Below, one piece after another: positions 15,428-20,553 of a stretch of DNA of 20,553 nucleotides. Location of the stretch: NCBI GenBank assembly GCA_045588185.1, contig JAZNDR010000032.1, positions 1 through 20,553 of the forward strand, given 5' to 3'. The notes under the pieces were generated by a model that searched no databases, was not told where the DNA came from, and was given only the letters and a program-made list of their open reading frames with translations. A program made the position numbers and the translations under genes. Each line of letters opens with the position of its first letter. The stretch's first letter is position 1. Source of the stretch: Scatosoma sp045588185. Its GTDB lineage: Bacteria; Bacillota; Clostridia; Christensenellales; Borkfalkiaceae.

Positions 15428-16681
15428 TTATCGTATAATCAATAATTTTTCTTTTGCGCGTGTGATCGCCGTGTACAGCCACCTATTCTTTTCCTCGCCA
15501 AACGCCCAGCTTTCGTCGAATACGATCACGAAATCAAATTCCGAGCCCTGCGCTTTATGGCAGGTAACGGCGTAGGCAAATTCGAAACGGCAAATAGGCT
15601 CGTCGTGAACGGCACGGAAACGGTGCAACATAGCAAAATTCCCCTCGTGCACGACCGTTCCGTTGGCAAGCTTTACCGCTCTGTCCCCGTAAAAATGCCG
15701 ATACTCGCCGTGGGTAAATATCGCCGTATCAAAGGGCACGGAAATGCTTTCTTGCATAAAATCGGGCTGAAATTCCATCGTCGCCAAATCGTCTATACTT
15801 TCGTTAATTTCGCTCGCCGTGCCGATAATGCCGTTTACCAAAAAGAATTTACCCTCTTTATCGAGTGGCTTTTCCCAGTCGTTTAAGGTACAAATGACCT
15901 TTTCCCCCTCAACGGGAAGCAGTGCGTCTTGCGGTATACCCTTATATTCGCGGATTTCCGCGTTCAGGGATAAGCGGGTTTTGTTTCTTCCGCAAAGAAT
16001 TTGGTCGGCGGTTAAAAACAGCCGTTTCCTATCCGTTTTGGACAAAGCATTTCGATTGATAACGCAAACTTTATCCCCGTAGTTACCGTAGGGAATATTT
16101 TTCCCCTCGCGTGCCATTGTGGCTACTTTGATAATGGGATTATCCGCCGCCTGTCGGACGATTTCTGTCATCGTGTAATGCGGATTCACAAGAAGCGGGC
16201 AGGTGCCGTTGACGGGCGGGAGCTGTGCGCCGTCCCCGCAAAACAGGCATTTAACCCCGAAGCTCAATAAGTCGTGTAATACCGTTTCGTTTATCATTGA
16301 GGCTTCGTCCACGATAATGAGGCGTATCCTTTCGTCAATTGCGTTCCGCTTGATAAAAGACAGCTCGTTTCGTTCAATGATTTCGCCGTTCTCGTCCACG
16401 TCGAAATTTTCCTCGTCGCGGATATAAATTAAACTATGTACCGTGCCTGCCACCGTACCGCAACGCACGAGGTTCGCCGCCGCTTTGCCCGTGGGCGAAA
16501 CGAATACCGCTTCCGTTCCCACTTTCAGGTGCAATACCTCGCGCACGGCGTAATCTATCAAAAAGGTCTTTCCCGTCCCGGCATACCCTGAAAGCACGAA
16601 CACTTTATCGTCCGTATTAAAAAACCATTCTTCTATCAACGCCTTTGCGTTTTCTTGGTCTTGGGTAAGCGTGATTTCCAT
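15428..16681 (-). CDS. RecD/Dda-like superfamily 1 DNA helicase
   Basis: The 417-residue protein begins with a Q-motif (LTQDQENA, 5-12), then Walker A GYAGTGKT (32-39), motif Ia VSPTGKAAANL (61-71), Walker B IIVDEAS (122-128) and GDGAQLPPVNG. The C-terminal part has AYAVTCHKAQGSEFDFVIV and WLYTAITRAKEKLLII, the UvrD-C2-type motifs V and VI. This is the layout of small SF1B 5'-to-3' helicases such as RecD cores and T4 Dda. The N-terminal extension of RecD2 is missing, so it is nearer Dda in length. It probably unwinds DNA in repair or recombination; the exact process is unknown. It has no ribosome-binding site, and its promoter lies almost on the start codon. Confidence 0.9.
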   Translation of the reverse strand: MEITLTQDQENAKALIEEWFFNTDDKVFVLSGYAGTGKTFLIDYAVREVLHLKVGTEAVFVSPTGKAAANLVRCGTVAGTVHSLIYIRDEENFDVDENGEIIERNELSFIKRNAIDERIRLIIVDEASMINETVLHDLLSFGVKCLFCGDGAQLPPVNGTCPLLVNPHYTMTEIVRQAADNPIIKVATMAREGKNIPYGNYGDKVCVINRNALSKTDRKRLFLTADQILCGRNKTRLSLNAEIREYKGIPQDALLPVEGEKVICTLNDWEKPLDKEGKFFLVNGIIGTASEINESIDDLATMEFQPDFMQESISVPFDTAIFTHGEYRHFYGDRAVKLANGTVVHEGNFAMLHRFRAVHDEPICRFEFAYAVTCHKAQGSEFDFVIVFDESWAFGEEKNRWLYTAITRAKEKLLIIR

Positions 16682-16690
16682 AGCTTTATT

Positions 16691-16719
16691 ATTGTATCAC
16701 ATTTTTTTCCAAATTGCAA
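16691..16719 (-). promoter_or_regulatory. Promoter of the helicase-ttcA operon, nearly leaderless
   Basis: On minus, TTGCAA (16719-16714), a 17-base spacer and TACAAT (16696-16691) preceded by TG (extended -10). The start codon of the helicase is at 16681, only nine bases after the -10 box, so the predicted transcript begins a few bases before, or at, the ATG. No Shine-Dalgarno sequence is present. Confidence 0.65.
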
Positions 16720-16769
16720 GTGTTTTTCAATATTTTTACGAACATTTGTTTGTTTTTGTCGAAACAGAA

Positions 16770-17177
16770 TTATTTTTGTTCGAATTGGAGGATAAGCGTT
16801 TTTGTGCCAAGCGGAACAGTAACGCAAAACTCGCCGTCTTTTAAGGGAATTTGCCGTTTAAGTTCGTTGTTTTTCCCCATGGAAAGCGTGAGAGTTTCCG
16901 TTTTTTCATCGTAATGGTAGTTGCCTGTTTCTTCCCCTTTCTTGCCTGTTTTGGGGCAATAGTAAAGGGTAAAGGTTTCGTCTTTTTTCAGTTCGAGCGT
17001 GATATAGGAAAAATCGTCAAGGTATTCCTTATCGCCAAGGCGGGCGCTTTTACATTCGTAACCGCCGAGGTAGGGTTTCGTGATATCGGTTAAGCTCCCC
17101 TCTTTTAAGTTGGAAAAGGAAAAGGATAATGCCGCGAGCGAGGCAAGGAGCGAGCTTTTTAAAAGATTTCTTTTCAT
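16770..17177 (-). CDS. Small exported protein of unknown function
   Basis: I do not recognise this 135-residue protein. It begins with a signal peptide (MKRNLLKSSLLASLAALSFS) without a lipobox, so it should be released or cleaved outside the membrane. The mature part alternates polar and hydrophobic residues in short strands (YLGGYECKSARLG, YITLELKKDETFTLYY, TLTLSMGKN, LILQFEQK), which suggests a small beta-barrel or lipocalin-like fold. Two cysteines (in YECKS and YYCPK) could form a disulfide. It starts only four bases after the YihY-family stop and is probably translated from the same message. The ribosome-binding site is weak. No function can be assigned. Confidence 0.75.
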   Translation of the reverse strand: MKRNLLKSSLLASLAALSFSFSNLKEGSLTDITKPYLGGYECKSARLGDKEYLDDFSYITLELKKDETFTLYYCPKTGKKGEETGNYHYDEKTETLTLSMGKNNELKRQIPLKDGEFCVTVPLGTKTLILQFEQK

Positions 17178-17181
17178 GCTT

Positions 17182-18033
17182 TCAGTTTGCTGCGGTCGGG
17201 GCTTTTTTATGCGCGAGGCGTTGCTTTTTTCGTTGCTTTGCCCGTTCTTTACGGGTGGAAAGTATTTTTTCGCTGTTCATAATCACACCGATAATAAAGC
17301 AAATCATAAGGATATACAACCAAAGCAAGAATACGATAATGGTACTTAACGCCCCGTAAAGCTTGTTCATATTGCTTATTCTTAAATAAAAAGCAAAACC
17401 GACTACTGTTACCGCCCAAAGCGACACGGTAAGCGTCGTACCTTTTAGAAAACATTTAAGGGGCATTTTATGCGGACAAATATACGCGTTTAGAAGCAAG
17501 ACAAGCGCAAAGGAAAGCGCAAGGAGCAGGGTATAATCGGCAAATCGTTCCCAAACGCCTGTAATCAGGCGAGAAAAGATATAAGTGCCGAGCGCAAACA
17601 GTAGTCCGAACGCCACGACGATTGCCATGACGATAAACATTAAAGCAAGCGCGCCCAAGCGCAATCGAAATCCCTTTTTGGGGCGGTGGTAATCGTAAAT
17701 AAGTTCTCCGCTACGGCGCATTTGATAAAAGAGGTTCGTTGCGGAATAGAGGGTGGTTACAAGTAAAATAACCGAAGTGCTTGCCGTGGCGTTTACCGCT
17801 TCTTTTTGCACGTATAAAAGTACCTGTTGCACGGAAGCGAATACGGAAAGCTGTAAGATTTGTTCGAAATCGATGGGCAGTTTACCAACGAGCAGCGTCA
17901 GCCAAAAGGTAAGCGGAACGATGGACATAATGAGAAAAAACACGAGCGTGCCTGCGATCGTGGTGTATTTTTTAAGCGTAAGCAATTCGTATTTTCCCTT
18001 GAAAAATTGATAGACCTTGCGTAACTTTTCCAT
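17182..18033 (-). CDS. YihY/BrkB-family inner membrane protein
   Basis: The start is taken at the ATG at 18033 (MEKLRKVYQFFKG), giving 283 residues. An open frame reaches further upstream through a GC-rich hairpin and the end of the next gene, but that part has no family character. The protein has about six membrane segments and family stretches such as AGTLVFFLIMSIVPLTFWL, SATNLFYQMRRSGELIYDY and RISNMNKLYGALSTIIVFLLWLY, with a basic tail. The family used to be called RNase BN by mistake; it has no known nuclease activity and its role is unsettled. No Shine-Dalgarno sequence is visible before the start. It is followed at once by the small exported protein. Confidence 0.87.
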   Translation of the reverse strand: MEKLRKVYQFFKGKYELLTLKKYTTIAGTLVFFLIMSIVPLTFWLTLLVGKLPIDFEQILQLSVFASVQQVLLYVQKEAVNATASTSVILLVTTLYSATNLFYQMRRSGELIYDYHRPKKGFRLRLGALALMFIVMAIVVAFGLLFALGTYIFSRLITGVWERFADYTLLLALSFALVLLLNAYICPHKMPLKCFLKGTTLTVSLWAVTVVGFAFYLRISNMNKLYGALSTIIVFLLWLYILMICFIIGVIMNSEKILSTRKERAKQRKKQRLAHKKAPTAAN

Positions 18034-18071
18034 TGTATGAGTATCGGCAATTTTGTGCTTTTTAAAACCGT

Positions 18072-18110
18072 GGGGCGACGGTTTTTCCACCGTCGCCCCT
18101 ATTTTCTTTT
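18072..18110. terminator. GC-rich hairpin, probable terminator after the Cys-rich gene
   Basis: A perfect 11-bp inverted repeat (18072-18082 with 18089-18099, 6-base loop) lies between the Cys-rich gene stop and the YihY-family start. On minus the stem is followed by ACGG and then TTTT, so its U-run is displaced. On plus it is followed directly by TATTTTCTTTT, a better U-tract. It should stop the minus transcript of the Cys-rich gene, perhaps imperfectly. Confidence 0.6.
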
Positions 18111-18118
18111 GCGAACCT

Positions 18119-18475
18119 TTATACGTTATAGCCGTAATACCCCGAAGAGCAACGGGAACAGCGCGAACCGCACGAATACCCGTTATTGCTCTGTCCCGCA
18201 CTCGAAGCGTTCGAATAGCAGTTTGCATAGCTACCCGTGTTGTTACAACCCGAGGTTACGCGGATATTGCCGCAACAATCACGGCAAATGCGTTGCGTGT
18301 TGCAGCAGGAGCAACTGTTGTTGCAAGAATTATTGCAAGAATTGTTGCAGGAATTGTTGCAGGAATTGTTGCAAGTGTTACCGAAAAGTAAATTCCAAAG
18401 CCAACAGCACGAGCAACCGCAGCTGTTACCGTTTCCGTTATTAGAGCTTACGCCCGAATTACACGTATTGCACAT
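18119..18475 (-). CDS. Cys/Asn-rich low-complexity protein with CNNS tandem repeats
   Basis: I do not recognise this 118-residue protein. It has 22 cysteines and 27 asparagines. After a CNTC start and a CGCSCC cluster comes a short aromatic/hydrophobic patch WLWNLLFGN (about 25-33), then five consecutive CNNS units, then SCSCC, RDCCGN and a Gly/Ser/Tyr/Cys tail. There is no signal peptide. Codon use resembles the neighbours, AAGAGG lies about 12 bases before the ATG, and the frame is closed by TAA just before a hairpin, so I take it as a real monocistronic gene. Cys-rich proteins of this kind can be cross-linked spore-coat or crust proteins, or metal binders; both are guesses. Open frames on the opposite strand arise from the 12-base repeat. 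Confidence 0.7.
   Translation of the reverse strand: MCNTCNSGVSSNNGNGNSCGCSCCWLWNLLFGNTCNNSCNNSCNNSCNNSCNNSCSCCNTQRICRDCCGNIRVTSGCNNTGSYANCYSNASSAGQSNNGYSCGSRCSRCSSGYYGYNV
18311..18373 (-). repeat. 12-bp tandem repeat, five units plus a partial one
   Basis: Five 12-bp units (plus-strand forms GCAACTGTTGTT, GCAAGAATTATT, GCAAGAATTGTT, then GCAGGAATTGTT twice) run head to tail from 18311 to 18370 with a partial unit after. They lie inside the Cys/Asn-rich gene and encode one CNNS block each, so gain or loss of a unit would keep the reading frame. Confidence 0.9.
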
Positions 18476-18531
18476 AGTATTTCATTACCTCTTGCGTATT
18501 TGAGGAAAAACCTCATACTACACTATATGCA

Positions 18532-18565
18532 ACGCCCCCGCCGTTTCGTGAAACGGCGGGGGCGT
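18532..18565. terminator. GC-rich hairpin, probable terminator after the DUF4097 gene
   Basis: A perfect 15-bp inverted repeat (18532-18546 with 18551-18565) with a CGTG loop and a five-base G/C run stands between the DUF4097 gene and the Cys-rich gene. No U-run follows on minus (TGCATATAG). On plus it is followed by AAGTTTGTGTTTTTC. Stability alone may stop the minus transcript. Confidence 0.6.
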
Positions 18566-18595
18566 AAGTTTGTGTTTTTCTATTTTAATAAAGGC

Positions 18596-19552
18596 TTATC
18601 GGATAGCTATTTTAATATCGCCCGTATCGGTGGCAATCTCGCATTTCCCACCCGTTAAAGTATTTGGAATTTCTTTTTCGCCCGTATCCGTATCCACAAT
18701 AAATATTTTTTCCGTAAGAAGCGTACCCGTAACGTCGCCCGTGTCCGTCGTAACCGAAATTTCCGCCGCGTCGCTACCGTCGAATTTCACGTCGCCCGTG
18801 CTTCGCTCTATCAAGAATTTCCCACTTGCCACAACGCCTGTCAAAGAGATATCGCCAGTGTCCCCGTCCGAAATTAAATTTTTACAAGCTACGGTATTCA
18901 TTACCGTCTTACCCGTCGATACGGAAATTTTAATATCCCCTGTGCAATCAAGATTTGCAACGGTTACTCTGCCCGTGGAAACGGAAAGGTCAAGCGTTCC
19001 TACGGAGATATTTTCTAATTGAATACCGCCCGTACTCGTTTTGATTTTTGCGCATCCAGAAATGCTTGCCTGACTTTTTACGTCGCCCGTACTAACTGAA
19101 ATATCAAGACCGGTAAAAGCAAAGGCGTTCGGGATTTCGATATCGCCTGTGCTGGATTTTACCGAAAGCTGTCCGTATTCGCCTTGCTGTAAATACACCG
19201 TAATTTTCGGGGAACCGAAGTTGATACCTATATTATCGTACCACTGTTTTTTGTCTTCCACCTGCACGGTCAGCTTGCCCTCTTGCGCCGTAACCGAATG
19301 TTTCGCCTTTGTTTCTTCGTAACAAACCACTTTATTCTTTCCGTCCTTGGATACCGCAAATACGATATCCGCAGTGTCTGCAATAAAAGTAATATCTTTA
19401 ATTTCTTCGGTTATTTCGTATTCGTTCGTTTCATATTTTTGAGTGCTCAACTTTTTGAAATCCCACTGATAAATAGACATTACGACCGTGAATATGATTA
19501 ACCCGCTCGCAACAAGAACCGTAGCTATAATAAGCCATATTTTTTTACTCAT
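18596..19552 (-). CDS. DUF4097-family membrane-anchored beta-helix protein
   Basis: The 318-residue protein has one N-terminal membrane helix (about 5-27) and then a beta-repeat domain that should lie outside the cell. About ten turns carry a repeated STG/DTG motif: SSTGDIEIP, VSTGDVKSQ, TSTGGIQLE, VSTGRVTVA, VSTGKTVMN, GDTGDISLTG, RSTGDVKFDG, TDTGDVTGT, TDTGEKEIP and TDTGDIKIAI. This is the DUF4097 (putative adhesin) pattern, which predicts a right-handed beta-solenoid. Members are often encoded with PadR and DUF1700 proteins in Firmicutes; LiaG-type proteins in envelope-stress operons are relatives. The molecular role is not known. It overlaps the DUF1700 gene by one base (TAATG) and has an AAGGAG site. 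Confidence 0.88.
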   Translation of the reverse strand: MSKKIWLIIATVLVASGLIIFTVVMSIYQWDFKKLSTQKYETNEYEITEEIKDITFIADTADIVFAVSKDGKNKVVCYEETKAKHSVTAQEGKLTVQVEDKKQWYDNIGINFGSPKITVYLQQGEYGQLSVKSSTGDIEIPNAFAFTGLDISVSTGDVKSQASISGCAKIKTSTGGIQLENISVGTLDLSVSTGRVTVANLDCTGDIKISVSTGKTVMNTVACKNLISDGDTGDISLTGVVASGKFLIERSTGDVKFDGSDAAEISVTTDTGDVTGTLLTEKIFIVDTDTGEKEIPNTLTGGKCEIATDTGDIKIAIR

Positions 19553-20184
19553 TATATTTTCTCCTTTTTCTTAAAGCAGTTTTTAATCCAAGACGTCATT
19601 TTCTTCGTCAGCCATATAGTGCCTTTTTCCGTTTCTTTACAGCCGTGAAAGAAGAAAACGGAAAATCCGCCGCAAACAAGTCCCGCGGCAAGCATTGCCA
19701 CGCCCGTCAAAGGCGCGCCCGTGCAAACAAAGACAATCGCAGATACGACGCCTGCGAACGCACAGCCTATCAATGCGCCGAACACCGCCCACAAGCAAAC
19801 GAGTACCGCCCACGCCACCGCATATAACGAAAAGACTACCGCCAACCCTGCAATCGCCAAGGAAAATGCCACAGCTAACCCCGCAATACCCAAAGCAAGC
19901 CATATCGGCGAGCCAACCGCCAAAAGCACAATTTCCCAAGTTTTTCGTTGTCTTTTTAATTGTATTCCTTTTTTTCGACGATTCGCGGACGGCATATCCG
20001 TAAGCGTTTGCGAAACAATCTCGTCAACCGAGCCAACCGACGCCACCGCTTCTTCTTCCGACATTCCTTCTTCCATTCTATCGTCTATCATCTCGTTATA
20101 AAACGTCAGGCGTTCTGCTATCTCTTGTTTGGGTAAACCCGACAAGCGTTTTTTCAGCATATCTAAAAAGGTTTGTTTTTTCAT
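19552..20184 (-). CDS. DUF1700 (HAAS-type) membrane protein
   Basis: The 210-residue protein starts with a soluble helical domain (about 1-65) carrying the DUF1700 pattern: FLDMLKKRLSGLPKQEIAERL, FYNEMIDDRMEEGMSEEEAVASVGSVDEIV. A basic linker follows (RRKKGIQLKRQRK), then about four Ala/Gly/Val-rich membrane segments (82-180) and a Lys-rich tail. Such proteins are typically encoded directly after a PadR-type regulator and are thought to sense or transmit a membrane signal to it (family inference). AAGGAGG stands before the ATG. The start overlaps the PadR stop (ATGA) and the end overlaps the DUF4097 gene, so all three are made from one message. Confidence 0.88.
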   Translation of the reverse strand: MKKQTFLDMLKKRLSGLPKQEIAERLTFYNEMIDDRMEEGMSEEEAVASVGSVDEIVSQTLTDMPSANRRKKGIQLKRQRKTWEIVLLAVGSPIWLALGIAGLAVAFSLAIAGLAVVFSLYAVAWAVLVCLWAVFGALIGCAFAGVVSAIVFVCTGAPLTGVAMLAAGLVCGGFSVFFFHGCKETEKGTIWLTKKMTSWIKNCFKKKEKI

Positions 20185-20498
20185 TTATCAGACTCCTCCT
20201 TGGTTACGAATTGATACATCGCCATAACCTCGCTCCATTCCTCTTTAAAATCCTCTATCCGACCGAGTCCCGCTTTCGTGATGCGGTAATACTTTCTTAA
20301 CCTACCCCCGTGCTCGGAAGAACGCACCGTTAGCATTTTGGATAATTCCAACCGCTTTAAAATGGTATACAGCGTGGATTCCGTCATCTCCACCCACGGC
20401 TTCATATCCTTGATAATTTTATACCCGTAGGACTCTTCGTTTTTTATTGCGGCTAATACGCACACCTCTAATATGCCCCGTTTTAATTGTATATCCAC
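20181..20498 (-). CDS. PadR-family transcriptional regulator
   Basis: The 105-residue protein is a short PadR (subfamily 2 size). The winged-helix domain shows LKRGILEVCVLAAIKNEESYGYKI (about 5-28), the recognition-helix stretch ESTLYTILKRLE and the wing GGRLRKYYRITKAG. A short C-terminal helix (about 80-100) would form the dimer. The start codon is GTG at 20498-20496 with AAGGAGGAG six or seven bases ahead. It is the first gene of an operon with the DUF1700 and DUF4097 genes and probably represses it; PadR proteins commonly autoregulate. A palindrome on the -10 box is the likely operator. The inducer is unknown. Confidence 0.93.
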   Translation of the reverse strand: MDIQLKRGILEVCVLAAIKNEESYGYKIIKDMKPWVEMTESTLYTILKRLELSKMLTVRSSEHGGRLRKYYRITKAGLGRIEDFKEEWSEVMAMYQFVTKEESDK

Positions 20499-20515
20499 CG
20501 AATACTCCTCCTTGC

Positions 20516-20551
20516 GTAATACATTGTATCACGAAGTATTGTTTTTGTCAA
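20516..20551 (-). promoter_or_regulatory. Promoter and candidate PadR operator
   Basis: On minus, a perfect TTGACA (20551-20546), a 17-base spacer and TACAAT (20528-20523) with a TG one base ahead (extended -10). A 17-base near-perfect palindrome, GTAATACATTGTATCAC on plus (20516-20532, one mismatched pair), covers the -10 box. Binding there would block RNA polymerase, as expected of a repressor site. Confidence 0.75.
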
Positions 20552-20553
20552 GT

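Noticed and set aside
17182..18228. Longer start for the YihY-family protein at 18228
   Set aside because: The extra 65 residues cross a GC-rich terminator hairpin and the end of the next gene and have no membrane or family features.
18311..18373. CRISPR-like direct repeats
   Set aside because: The units are 12 bp, contiguous, without spacers, and lie in a reading frame.
18037..18444. Cys-rich open frame on plus opposite the Cys/Asn-rich gene
   Set aside because: The 12-bp repeat keeps several frames open. This one runs through the terminator hairpin and has no ribosome-binding site, whereas the minus frame starts after AAGAGG and ends before the hairpin.

Overview
The window looks like about 20.5 kb of chromosome from an anaerobic, spore-forming-lineage Firmicute (class Clostridia, probably an uncultured gut-type organism). 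The grounds are a yabP-yabQ-divIC sporulation/division block, a PadR-DUF1700-DUF4097 operon, strong AGGAGG ribosome-binding sites, near-consensus sigma-A promoters with 17-base spacers, and ABC uptake systems that use lipoproteins. The genus cannot be read from the sequence. There are no tRNA or rRNA genes, insertion sequences, phage genes or CRISPR arrays. Nearly everything is on the minus strand; the exception is a three-gene ABC transporter on plus (3749-6347).

Layout from the left edge. (1) 1-3585, minus: valS, then a consensus promoter and a long structured leader, then rpsL (S12), a roughly 280-base spacer, and the start of rpsG (S7), cut by the window edge. (2) 3586-3748: a divergent intergenic region whose two promoters share one -35 site. 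(3) 3749-6347, plus: lipoprotein, ATPase and permease of a NitT/TauT/THI5-type importer, closed by a 16-bp bidirectional terminator facing the next operon. (4) 6411-11641, minus: malQ-type 4-alpha-glucanotransferase, a strong terminator, then a MalE-MalF-MalG-type sugar importer without its ATPase. (5) 11703-16681, minus: a tightly packed series of RecD/Dda-like helicase, TtcA-like tRNA thiolase, YabP, YabQ, DivIC-like, Ppx/GppA phosphatase and an M50-like membrane metalloprotease. Most junctions overlap or abut. (6) 16770-18033, minus: YihY-family membrane protein and a small exported protein. (7) 18119-18475, minus: a very unusual Cys/Asn-rich 118-residue protein with a CNNS tandem repeat, isolated between two GC-rich hairpins. 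(8) 18596-20498, minus: PadR regulator, DUF1700 membrane protein and DUF4097 protein in one overlapping operon with a consensus promoter and a palindrome on its -10.

Functionally the window combines translation (valS, rpsL, rpsG, ttcA-like), malto-oligosaccharide import and processing (malEFG with malQ), an orphan small-molecule importer, sporulation and division (yabP, yabQ, divIC) and envelope-related genes. No complete new multi-gene system is evident. The least explained items are the Cys/Asn-rich protein, the long interrupted hairpin at the predicted 5' end of the rpsL mRNA, the large structured rpsL-rpsG spacer, the shared-35 divergent promoter pair, and a helicase gene that appears to be transcribed almost without a leader.
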